From NCBI GenBank assembly GCA_032622095.1, contig CP136061.1, positions 15,128,440 through 15,192,439 of the forward strand: a DNA stretch of 64,000 nt, written 5' to 3'. Positions 13,011 through 25,700 of this stretch are shown piece by piece. This DNA comes from Siphonodentalium dalli. Its lineage: Eukaryota; Mollusca; Scaphopoda; Gadilida; Siphonodentaliidae. Below the pieces are notes generated by a model that saw nothing but the letters and a program-made list of their open reading frames with translations, ran no database searches and was not told the origin of the DNA. The translations under genes and the position numbers were made by a program. How positions within the stretch are numbered: the stretch's first letter is position 1; each line of letters starts with the position of its first letter.

Positions 13011-13083
13011 GGGTATAGTGCCGAGTGGGGAGGGTATAGTGCCGAGTGGGGAGGGTATAGTGCCGAGTGGGGAGGGTATAGTA
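13011..13083. repeat. 21-bp tandem repeat
   Basis: Three and a half copies of a unit GGGTATAGTGCCGAGTGGGG plus A, 70 bp downstream of the poly(A) signal of the minus-strand gene. Confidence 0.95.
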
Positions 13084-13153
13084 CCCATTGGAGTGGTTAT
13101 AGTTTACGACGCGAACCACTGTAACCGCCTTGTCAACTTTAATCCATGATAAA

Positions 13154-13159
13154 TTTATT
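13154..13159 (-). promoter_or_regulatory. Poly(A) signal AATAAA
   Basis: AATAAA on the minus strand about 105 nt downstream of the stop codon of the tail exon (13262-13264), within a short AT-rich 3' UTR. Position and strand fit the end of the DSL-ligand transcript. Confidence 0.6.
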
Positions 13160-13261
13160 AATATGCTTCCACCTCGGGTATACAGAGAAATATAGTGTGT
13201 TTCTACGAAGTTTGAAGTTTTTCCAATATAAACCTTACTAATATAGATCTATTCAGTTTAA

Positions 13262-13712
13262 TCAGATTACACGCTCATTTGGGAATGTTTTAACATCAGA
13301 GTCGGAGTCACTGGCTCCAATTTGCTCGTTGGACACACCAATCGGCTGGTCGAAAGCAGCAGACGACATCTCGATAGCAATGGGTTTCTGAATTGAGTTA
13401 TCCACCTTGTTGCTTTTGCGGCTGCGCGGCATTCGACTCGCAGATATGTTACTGTTCTGTTTGCCGCGACCATTGGTAACCACCTTGCCGTTGTGCCTAC
13501 TACAAAAACAGCGACAGCAACCACATAGTCCGATGCGACGATCGGTAGTTTCCATGGCGACCTCGTGTCTGTTTCCGCTACTATCAAGTGATGACCCGCT
13601 CTCGAGGCCCCGTTCGACCGTGTAGTTGCCGTAACCGCTGTCATGGCTGGCTAGTTCGCTGTCCGGTTCCCCGCTCACACCTCTCGTTGGTTCCTCTTCA
13701 CACGTGATCGCT
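13262..13712 (-). CDS. Last exon: cytoplasmic tail of the DSL ligand
   Basis: Begins after a 3' splice site (ATTCATATTATAG) with one base completing the codon left by the transmembrane exon, and runs 150 codons to TGA. The tail is hydrophilic and serine-rich, with SELASHDSGYGNYTVERG near its start, a cysteine cluster GLCGCCRCFC in the middle (possible palmitoylation or metal-binding, inference), a basic stretch PRSRKSNK, an acidic DSDSD and a hydrophobic C-terminus ERVI. Several DSL ligands end in PDZ-binding peptides; ERVI is not a canonical class I motif but has the required hydrophobic last residue. Lysines are present for the ubiquitination that DSL ligands need for endocytosis. An overlapping frame on the same strand is a shadow. 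Confidence 0.7.
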
Positions 13713-16700
13713 CTATAATATGAATAAACGTGTCATAAGCATACATCTCACGACCCCCCCCCCCCCCCCTGCTACCAACACTGCATCAAGTTATCGCCAA
13801 TTTTGTTGGACATTTCAAAATTTCTTCGGCCATTTTTCTCAAACGCACAAAATAAATGTTAAAGTTGTTCAGTCGGTAACGAATATCAAAATAAATAAAT
13901 AAATTATCCCTGATTTGGCCACATGGTCATATTTTGAAACAACAAAGCAGTGAAGTATTGTCACTTGCTGATTAAGAAATGGACGACGTGATAGCGGCCA
14001 ATCATCGTCGGTAGCTCACGTGGTAATCTGCACAGCCAGTGTTGACGAAGATGGTCCGAATCCAGATAAGCGCGGTGTTTAACCCTTTACCCAACAAACC
14101 GGCCAAAACCGGCCAAATAAAGCTTCAACAGCCTAAAATATCTTCGGTCTGTCTCAATAGAACCATACAAATATGGATATCATTGGAACCGGCTCCTTGA
14201 CCACATTGTGATAGTTACAGTTATACCCTGTGCCAATGCATTCTCTTATATATGCGAGTCGACCATAGGTCGCCTCGCATATATAAGAGAATGCATTGGC
14301 CTAAAAAAAAACTTTTTACCATTTTTTCTTACATTCTTTAACAATTTTATAATTTGTAATGTGTTAAGCCAATGCATTCTCTTATATATGCGAGGCGACC
14401 TATGGTCGACTCGCATATATAAGATAATGCATTGGCACATGGCCCTTCTGTTGGGTAAAGGGTTAACCATTTCTTTACTAAATACTCAACAAACTAACAT
14501 ATTATTTGAACATTTCCCTGCAATAAATAGGAATCATTCTGCACTTTATCCCTCGTCTGCTTATTATTCCTGAAAACCACTCCATGTGAGTAATGAACAA
14601 TTCCAATTAATATTATTTTAACTAAGTTGGATAATCAATTTATAATAGAAAGGGTTAATAAAGCAAGGAAATTGTAGCATGATTCGTGTATCTGGTCAAG
14701 CTCATATTTGCCGCTTTTCTTCCTGTGTCGTGATTGTTGGTGATTGCTGGTAGTATGTGAACTGGTTTATACCTGCAGTTCAGTGATTGTTGATGAAACC
14801 TACCGCGCGGTCTTACTCCATGTGCAAAACTGACAAATTGGGGATTTGACGTTGAATATATATCAGGTAAAATTTAACTATATGTATCGCGTGCTACATA
14901 CTTCCAGGTCATATTCATAGACGCATTGTCATAGGATAATGAAATATGTGCAATTAGGCATAACTTAGCCCTTAAGACTCGTTAACTTAGCCATTAAGAC
15001 TCGTTGACGAGTAGTGCCATTAGGAGATGTTCAGATAATAAGTTCAACAAACGGCCTATGTTGAACTTATTATCTGAACAGTTCCGCCAATGAACATGAA
15101 TCCTTCTGCATTTTATTATCTTGCCTCAGGTATGTCGTCTGCTTTGATTACCTGGCCATTCCTCCAAATGAATAATAGACCATTACAATGTATATTTTTT
15201 ATAAATATACGTTATAAGCACGGCGTCCGATTTATAAGTTAAATAAAGATCACAAGCGCCCGGAGGTGTTTATTTCACTTATAAATCGGACGCCGTGCTT
15301 ATAACTTATTTATGACACCCAATCATCCGGATAAACTTACAATCAGTTCAAGTTTTTTACGAAATAGTCCATGCCCCGAATGGATGATTTCACGTCACCA
15401 GTTCAATCAAGTGACTACTCTGTTTATTCTCTTTATTAAATTCCGCTATAACCATATGATTTACCAGAAATTAGAATAATGCCACCATTGCATCCATGAC
15501 GCACACATGACGCACACATTTCGATATCGCGTATACATACATTACGCGCTATAGTTAAGTGACATAATTCACTTGTGAAATTATCGTTTATAATCACACA
15601 TATATAGGAATTTAATAAACAATATTATATAATACAATTTACTGCTATTATTGTCAACCGCTTTTTGGCTACGGAAAAACGAACGCTCATTATACGAGTC
15701 ATACACAATTATTTCCGATTACGACATTAATGCTTTAAGCTCACCGATCTACTGTGAGACAAACGTGGTCGCGAAAATTAAAAACAGGAGTCTGTTATTA
15801 GATAATAATTGGGGACATCACAAAATCAGATATAGTCTATATACGACCAAAGTGTCTTTGGTTCGTTATCAATTTTATTTAGAATTCCTTATCATCTAGG
15901 CGGGACAGTTTTATACAAAAATACACGAGAAAACATTGGACATACCAAGAAGGAGAACTCTATATTGTTAGCGCCCTCAACCATGGCAAATTGTATTAGA
16001 CTATAAAATTCACCACGATCGTATTATCGACACGACTTAATGCCTTTTAGACAAATGAAATAGAGTCTTCAGTTGTAACTGTATTTTGTGCACAAAATAG
16101 CTATCTGAGGTCTTGAAATTGGGATTTATAAAAAAAATAATGCTGTTGTAATTGTGGCCCAGAAAAATAGACCACATATGCTTTATTCTCTGATCCAATG
16201 TACATAAATGGATATTGAGAAATATAAATGGAGATAGTATACAAAAGATAAATAGAGTGAAACATGGAATATCTTTAATGACACCGTGTTTTTGGTAGGA
16301 AATAATGCAGTCTTCACTCATAGTTTCACGGTACCACTATTTAATGGATATATTCGTCGAATATAAATCATTCACAACACAAGGCAGCCACAACATTCAG
16401 GTAAAACAACTACCACGTGATCCAAACAAGTTAACCTACATGATGGTAAATATCAGTTCTGACTCAAATGGCTCCGCGTTACTGAGTCTGAAGAAATTAG
16501 CCAAACTCTACCAGAGCGCACCAGTCATACTTCCTTTTTGACTCTGTCATCGGCTGGGTACTGGTCTGTGTTTCTATATTTAGCATGGGGTTTTCAAGCA
16601 AAAATGGCGAAATCCGATCGGTACAATGTTAAATTTTCTATGTGCTTTGTGAATAATTCCCACACTAAATGGAATGGAAAATCAGAGCGGTAGTTTTGTT

Positions 16701-19700
16701 GACGATTTTTCCCAAGCTACTCGTCAAAATTGCATCAAATTAGAATGCTTGTGTTTGTTTTGCCATGCGAGTTGTGACAATGTCGTACACGCGCCTTTAG
16801 ACTTGTGTGCTGATAAAATAATCGGAGAACCGAATCACACCGTTTCGAAATATAGTTCTTCGGTTTTAGTGGGACTTTTCAAACTTAAGGTTCAAAATTT
16901 ACACAAATTTGTGTGCTTACCAAGGGCAGCATGTTGCTCTGTTCGCTTAGAATATATCATAATGTCGCGGAAGTCAACCAAATGTGGGTGAAATGTCGCC
17001 CCTGGCAGCGGTCTTACCGGGTCACCAAGGGAGGTAAACCCTGCATTGAATTTGGAAATTAGCTGCGTGCAATCTATTCAGTATGACGTCACATTGCACT
17101 AATAGTTTTACGATGTACTTTCAGTTTCCTTTTTTATCAGCAGCTTCAACTGGTGTCAAGTGTTGTATTTCTTGAAATACGCACTTCTATTCTCATTGCT
17201 ATGTATTATTGGTAAAGTATGGACAATTCACAGACGCTTTTATTGTTTAAGTAGTTGTCGTTATCTTTAATTTTGTAAACAATCTGTGAAACTGTCAATG
17301 TTAGATTAAATGTATTGTGCTATTTTAGCTATTTTGTGAATCGACCGCTGTATAGGAATTCCGCCAATCGCCTTATTGTGCTTATCGCAATGCTGCGCGG
17401 ATGATGCAAATAGAAAACACACCTACTATCTTCAGACTCAGTAAAGCGGAGCCGTTTGATTCTAATTTTAATTTGGGTCGTCTCATCCTCAAACGGCATA
17501 CCTGTTATTTCTCTCTTGATTTCTGGCCCGATAGCGTCGTCGCATATACAAGTATACATATATAACAACGGTCACCAAACATATCATGATCAGCATCAGA
17601 ACACCGGCTATGGCCATGAGGAAACTGCTGGGAATCATATCCTATAAAGTATAAATACAAGTCATATACAAGCTTAACACTCCCACGATGGTCACGTACA
17701 AGCTTAACACTCTCACGATGGTCATAACCAAGCTTAACCCTCTCCCAACGGTCATATACAAGCTTAACACTCGCCACGGTGGTCATAAACAAGCTTAACA
17801 CTCTTACGATGGTCATAAACAAGCTTAACACTCTCACGGTGGTCATATACAAGCTTACTACTCTCACGATGGTCATATACAAGCTTAACACTCTCACGAT
17901 TGTCATAAACAAGCTTAACACTCTCACGATGGTCAAATACAAGCTTAACACTCGCTCCATTCTCATATACAAGCTTAACCCTCTCACGACGGTCAAATAC
18001 AAGCTTAACTCTCCCACGATGGTCATAAACAAGCTTAACACTCCCACGGTGGTCATAAACAAGCTTAACCCTCCCACGATGGTCATAAACAAGCTTAACA
18101 CTCTCACTGTGGTCATATACAAGCTTAACACTCTCACGGTGTTCATAAACAAGCTTAACACTCCCACGGTGGTCATATACAAGCGTAACACTCTCACGGT
18201 GTTCATAAACAAGCTTAACACTCCCACGGTGGTCATATACAAGCTTAACACTCTCACGGTGTTCACAAACAAGCTTAACACTCCCACGATGGCCATAAAC
18301 AAGCTTAACACTAGCACGATGGTCATATACAAGCTTAACATTATCACGATGGTCATATACAAGCTTAACACTCTCCACGGTGGTCATATACAAGCTTAAC
18401 ACTCTCCACGGTGGTCATATACAAGCTTAACACTCTCGCGATGTTCATAAACAAGCTTAACACTCGCTCGGTGGTCAAATACAAGCTTAACACTATCACG
18501 ATAGTCAAATACAAGCTTAATACTCTCTCGATGGTCATATACGAACTTAACCCTCTCACAACGGAAGTGTCGCTGGTGTGGCACCAAAGGCACGTGCCAG
18601 TGCATTCTCTTATATAGGGAGACTCTCATATATACATGTAAGAGAACGCACTGGCTTAAAAGGCAACGGTAAATATTATATTGCCGATGTATTCTCTTAT
18701 ATACTACAGGCTCCATATGGGAGACTCGCATTTATAAGAGAATGCATTGGCACATACTTTTCTCAAAATTTCAGGAAGCTCCGGTCATAGAGGGTTAAAC
18801 GTACATGTCTCATTGAACATCCAAATGATGTTCATATAATTGTGTTCACTGGATCAGTTACATCCAGATCGATTAATACACGACATATCGATATACGTGT
18901 CGTATGTATGTGTACTCAACGAACGGTTGTCAACGCCTAACTGGAATAGATTAATAATTTATATACTATAATAAGTAAGGGTTAGAGCACAAGAATATAT
19001 GTTTTGGACGTTTCGTAGAATAGTAACAAAACTGTTGTCTAAAGCGGTATACGCTGATTACAACTCAACGGGCGTTAGCACGCTGTTGTATTATAAGATA
19101 GAATAATTCAGTTAAAGGGTGTCACAATGACAGCCTATTGTGACGTAGTAGAGTGAGTGAGTTAATGAGATCAGTAAACTGAGTCACTTTAGCAGCGTCT
19201 TCCAGACTGAACAGGTGCATTTCGCCAAAAATGGACGAAACACAAATAGAAAGAATGCAAGACGCGATTAAAAAATCACATGACGACATGTTAGAGAAAT
19301 TGGGGAAAGTGATAACTACGAACTTTAGCACGCTTGTTTCCTGTCAACGACAGATGCAAACGTCGAACACAGAAACATACAAATTTAAAAAACGTGCACA
19401 CGAAGAGCAGTTCAAGTTAAACTCTGAAGTTCAAAACAGGATGGCACAAGCAAAACACCACATGGAACAGAGCGAGCCGAATACAGAGGATGCTTTAAGC
19501 GCATTGCGAGATGGTTTGGACTTAATAAAAGATAGACAGAAGCTGATAAAATTAGCTGATTCTTCGGATTTGGGATGGAAAGTGGTAGACGAGTATCAGA
19601 GGCACAGCCTAGCTGACGATTCCGATGACGAGAAAAGGATTAGGAAGGCCATGAGCCAAGCCAAGCTGAAGGAAAAGGAGAAGAAGAAAAAAGTTCGACA

Positions 19701-22700
19701 TGCACCATATAGTGTACCTGTTTCATATTCTGTGTCGTCATCCAGGATAGCATCAGCTTCCACACCAGGAGGGAGGAAACCAGGGAGCTGTTTTCTCTGC
19801 CTAGAAGCTGGCCACTGGAAATTCGAGTGTCCAAAAAGAAGCCCCATGGGGCCGCAGAGACCTAAGATAAGTATTAGTTTTAATTCTTTAGGGTCTCAGG
19901 CCGGAGGGGCTGTTCGGGAAAGAAGCCCAATGCATGAGCTTAACGTAGAGTCCCATGGGCTTATACAACAAGACGTTCGCCACAAGCAAATTACTGGCGT
20001 GGGAGATATAAAGGGTTGTGTCAAAATTTGGGAGGAAGCAGGGGCTTCAGATTACATAATTTCTGTCATAAATAGCGGGTACCGTTTACCTTTTGTTGAT
20101 GAGCCAACAGCCAAAGTTTTGGATAATAACAAATCTTCCCGGGATAACGCTGATTTTGTAAATCAGGCAATCAAAACATTAGTAGATAAAGGTTGTGTTT
20201 CTGTAGTCGATTATATGCCGACAGTTGTCAACCCATTAACAGTTGCCATAAACAAAAATGACAAGAAAAGATTAGTCTTGGACTGTAGACATCTCAACGA
20301 GCATCTCGCAAAATATAAATTCCGCCTTGAGGACGGGTCAGTCGCAAGGCAGATATTTGAAATTAATGATTACGTGTTTGATTTTGTTTAGAATCTGCAT
20401 ACCATCATATTTGTATAGATCCGATGTACAGAAAGTACTTGGGTTTCAGCTGGATATATGAAGGGCAGTGTTTATGTACATATTTTGTTTTTAATGTTTT
20501 GCCTTTCGGAATTTCGAGTGCAGCCCAGTTATTCACGAAAATCACCAGAGTGATGTTGAAATCATGGAGAAGCGACGGTTGCAAAGTAGTAATGTATTTA
20601 GACGACGGATTAGCGGGCGCGTCCGATTTCGACGCGGCGTTAACTTTGAGCAAGCGAATACAAAACGATATTAGAAAGTTCGGTTTTGTATCTTCGGTAG
20701 AAAAATCGCATTGGATTCATACCCAGAACATCATATGGCTGGGCTTAGAATGGGATTTCAAAACCGGTACAGTCAGTGTTTCTCACGAGAGAATTGAGGT
20801 TTTTTGCGGAGCAATAAACAAGTTGAGTAACGCCATTAGCGCTAATGGTGGCAAAGTTTCCGCTAGAGCTTTGGCAGGCATTTGAGGCCAATTGTCGTCC
20901 ATGAACGGTGCAATAAACGCACAAATTGGTTTAAAAACCAGATTTTTACATATATGTCTGTCCGATAAAACGAGTTGGAATGCATCGGTGCATATAAGCG
21001 AAGATGCGCGACGAGAACTCGAGTATTGGGCGAGAAATATCGAAAGCGTGAATGGTCAGGACTTGCTTAAGTCGGAACGCGACTTGATCGCGGGTAGCGT
21101 TTACACGGACGCGTCGGGAACCGGTTACGGCGGATTCATTATTTTAGAATCAGTTTGTTCCGAAAACATGGACGCATACACACAGCACAGTGCATGTATT
21201 GCAAAGCGACCAGAAGAAGCGCTAAATCGTGTAGCCCAAGGTCGCGGACGGCGTTCAGGACGCCCAAGGATAGCACCAGGTGCTAGCGAATCGCATAACA
21301 ATGCTTTTCTAAATGAGGCCCCGGGCCTAGAGGTCTTCGGGACCTGGTCAGCTTCCGAAGCTGATAGAAGCTCTACGTGGAGAGAGTTAGAAGCTGTGAA
21401 CCGATTTTGCAAATCGAAATTGGAGATAATGTCAGGCGGGACATACAAGTTATACACAGATAACAAAGCCACAGTGAGCGTGATCAAAAATGGTAGCAAT
21501 AAAGAGCATTTACACAGGGTTGCTATCGATATAGACGCGACGTGCTCCGAGCACAGAATCGCGTTGGTACCCGAATGGATTCCCAGGGAATTCAACGAGA
21601 GCGCGGACGCTCTGAGTCGCAGATTTGACTCTGACGATTGGAAAATTTCAGAAAACATTTTCATGAAGCTAGATAATGTTTGGGGCCCTCATTCGGTAGA
21701 AAGATTTTCAACAGATTATAATGCGCAGTTGAATAGGTTCAACTCAAGGTGGTGGTGTCCGGGTACAGAGGGTGTGGACGCAATGAAACAAAGTTGGAGC
21801 GGGGAAAACAACTGGATTGTTCCACCTCCGAAAAAAGTAACTGAAGTTCTGAGAAAAGTTCACAGAGATAACTGTGAGGCCACTTTAGTATTTCCGATTT
21901 GGAAGTCAGCACCATTTTGGCCACTCATTGAAAACGAAATAAATGAGCGGAAATTGGCATCGCCAGTGATGGACCTCGGAGGTCTGTGCGTAGTTTCTCC
22001 GGGGAGGGGAGACAACGGCATTTTTGGCCGGAGAACATTACCGTTCTCAATGGGGGCGATGCATATATATATTAAGGACATTTTACCATAGCTATTAAGC
22101 ACATATATAATTATGTTAAATTTCATTTATAGGTTTAACAAGACAGATACAATCAGCTGTAAACCAGTCCAGTTTGGTGGGTTCAAACAGAGCTAATGAC
22201 TTAACCGGCAAGATGACCGATTTGTTACTCAAATCGAGAGCGGACAATACAGTGAAAAAGTATTACCACAATTTTTCAAAATGGAAAAGCTTTGCTCGTG
22301 ACATTGGATGCAACGAACTTCCCGCGGACTCCATAAACGTGGCACTGTTTCTGACTGATTTTATAGACAAAGGAAGCTCACATAGTGTTGTGTCAGCTCA
22401 CAAATATTCTCTCAAATGGGTTCACGAGCATGTTCTGATCAAACTAGAGCAGCGCCTGCAATGGCTGCAGCCGGTTCATTGGTTGGCTTGTACCAAGCGT
22501 GTTAGAGCAAGTAATTGGTTAATCGCTATATAAAACTGGTCATTATTATTATTATTATTAACATTATGTAGTAGTTCTACTCACTAGACGGACGTCGCTG
22601 ACTGAGCCCGTCGGAATCGGACTCACTGGGCCTGTGTAAATCGTGTAATCCAGATGTTTGTCCAACTCATCGATGTTGATTTTTTCCCACAATTCTCTGA

Positions 22701-25700
22701 CATCCACTAATGTTCCTGACTTGTTATGGACGACCATTGATACCTGTGTGACCACCGTTCTGGAAGAGCAAACATATTTATATCATACTCACAGGGCAAG
22801 CCAGATCATATGCTGCATGGAATTTGCAGAGAATGAGGTCCCGGTAGGATGAATTTACTCGGCACAGCAGCATAGCATCACTAAATTCACCTTCTTTGGA
22901 CCTCAATCTATAGGCATCATCTGCTCTGGAAAGTGTCTTTATTATCAAAATAACATTTGATTTAGTTTATTCAGCAATATTATGTATCTTTTTGTGTAGT
23001 TAGTTTAAGTATACGCACGAACTGCATAATAGAGGTGCCCACTGGGTGCACTTCACAATCTTCACTGTCTGGGAACTTATATCTGAGTCTATGTCTCCCA
23101 TAGCACCCTCTGGGACCTCATTTTGCAAATATCCGGTACCGTATTATCAGACCTTCTAACGGACTATTTCACCCATACCGAGCCCCAGACAAACATGAGC
23201 AGACGACACTCTTCTATATGCTTCTATATATGTGTGGAGCTCCCTGCAGGATTTTATTTTTATTTTTATTTTTGGTCCTAAAAATTGTCAGAAACATTTT
23301 GTTTTTTAAAATGATAAAAAATTGTTAGGCCAATGCATTCTCTTATATATGCGAGGCGACCTATGGTCGACTCGCATATATAAGAGAATGCATTGGCACA
23401 GGGTAAAAACATTATCATCCTACCAATGCTGCAAATCCATAAGAGAGCTATATGTTGTCAAATCGATGCCAAATTAATTTCCGAAATGTTAATATTAACC
23501 CTTTCAATACTACTGATTGGTGTGTAGTCCCATATGGACATGTTCCAATAAAAGGTTCAACAACTTACCAGGTCCCTTGCTGACCTTGTTATCTGAAAGT
23601 TGCCTTGCAATAAAAAGAACTCCATGTGGACTTGTATTATCTGTTGTATGTTTATTTCTCCTACAAACCCCTCGGGTTGACTCATATACCACTCCATATA
23701 AGTCTATCACACAGTGAGCGAAATTATTTAGTATAGACAGTGTTAAATGGCATGTTAAATTCGTACATAATTATGCTAATCCGAATTTGGGACGTCACCA
23801 AATGTTAGAACGACAAATCGTTGAGGGTAATTATAATGTCGCACAGTTGAACCTTTTCGGTACACTTGTGATAGTCGGAAGAGGTCGACGTGCAACCTAT
23901 CAGCACCAACAGCTAAATAGACCACCAGCAACAATGACCAACAGCAACAATGACCAACATCAACAATGACCAACATCAACAATGACCAACAGCAACAATG
24001 ACCAACAGCAACAATGACCAACAGCAACAATGACCAACAGCAACAATGACCAACAGCAACAATGACCAACAGCAACAATGACCAACATCAACAATGACCA
24101 ACAACAACAATGACCAGGGCAACAATGACCAACAGCAACAATGACCAACAGCAACAATGACAACAGCAACAATGACCAACAGCAACAATGACCAACAGCA
24201 ACAATGACCAGCAGCAACAATGACCAACAGCAACAATGACCAGGGCAACAATGACCAACAGCAACAATGACCAACAGCAACAATGACAACAGCAACTAGA
24301 ATGCACTCAGAGAGATGCCAACGTGCGCAAAAATGTAATAAACAATAATTAAAAAAATAATTTCACTGTATTTTACTTAATTTATTTAATTTAATTTAAT
24401 GTTAGCAAAAAAAGACAATTACTCTTTCTCATTTCATCACAGATAAAAGGCAAATTACTATATTAATCATTTAAGTTATTAAAACCAATTCCATGTTGCC
24501 GAAAGGATGATACTTTAATATCGATTACATTTTTTTCAGCGGCATATTTTGATTTTCATTTTCCGATAGTCAAAGTTGACCAAAGGAGAAATTATAAGAA
24601 ATAATTAATACAATTTGTGTAAATATTGATAGCAGCCAATATGCAACAATAAATATCAATAATTAATCAATAATTAATCAATAACGATCATTTTATGTAA
24701 TAATAAACTCTTCAAACGGTGTTTGTGTCAACAAATGCGTTTTGTTTTGTGTTACGTCATTCGTCGTATTTGACCCGGAACTCGGCTGAAGGTTAGGCTA
24801 TTCAGCCTATTGCGTCGAATTACGAAATCGCGTTTTGAATGTCTCTCTTTTCCCGCACGATAAAAAGAGGTCTTCGCACGAACAAAAAATGATAAACTTC
24901 CCAATTATAAGTAAAAATACCCAAATGAAGGAGTCTATGTATGTCCCGAAGGAGTCTATAGACTCTTTGATGTAGAGTTCTGATGGAGAAAATGTAGGTC
25001 GATCTATTTTTGTCATAACTCTGACGTATTTTGACCTGGGAGAAAAAATCTAAATCCAGGCTCACTACGAGCATGCCAGTTTTAATTATAGAAACATGGA
25101 ATCCTGACAAATGGCGATATCGGCGACAAACTAATAATCGAAAAAAACACATAAAATAAACATAGCAAAAACGCGGCACAGTAAAAATGTCAGAACGCCA
25201 CAGGGTTTTACGTCGTTTTGGTGACGTCATGGAGTGTGACACCAACCTACGAATCTGTCTGATCGCCATACTGTTTCGCGAGCGCACGTAACAATGACCA
25301 ACAGCAACAATGACCAACAGCAACAATGACCAACAGCGACAATGACCAACAGCAACAATGACCAACAGCAACAATGACAACAGCAACAATGACCAACAGC
25401 AACAATGACCAGGGCAACAATGACCAACAGCAACAATGACCAGGGCAACAATGACCAACAGCAACAATGACCAGGGCAACAATGACCAACAGCAACAATG
25501 ACAACAGCAACAATGACCAACAGCAACAATGACAACAGCAACAATGACCAACAGCAACAATGACCAGGGCAACAATGACCAACAGCAACAATGACCAGGG
25601 CAACAATGACCAACAGCAACAATGACCAACAGCAACACTGACCAACAGCAACAATGACCAACAGCAACAATGACCAACAGCAACAATGACCAACAGCAAC

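Noticed and set aside
16674-16991. 105-codon plus-strand ORF starting with ATG
   Set aside because: No recognisable motif, AT-rich intron context, antisense to the gene, and length expected by chance.
17505-18402. Long ORFs on both strands across the 30-bp minisatellite
   Set aside because: The period is a multiple of three and all frames look alike; only the TM exon at 17502-17641, in a different reading with splice sites, is supported.
19231-22533. Gypsy/Ty3 or Copia element
   Set aside because: No aspartic protease or DDE integrase; RNase H is followed by a tyrosine-recombinase N-terminal domain, which is the DIRS arrangement.
24820-25288. Minus-strand frame in the duplicated spacer (FSQVKIRQSYDKNRSTYIFS)
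   Set aside because: No domain, and differences between the two spacer copies include a frameshifting base near 24895/27462, so it is not maintained as coding.
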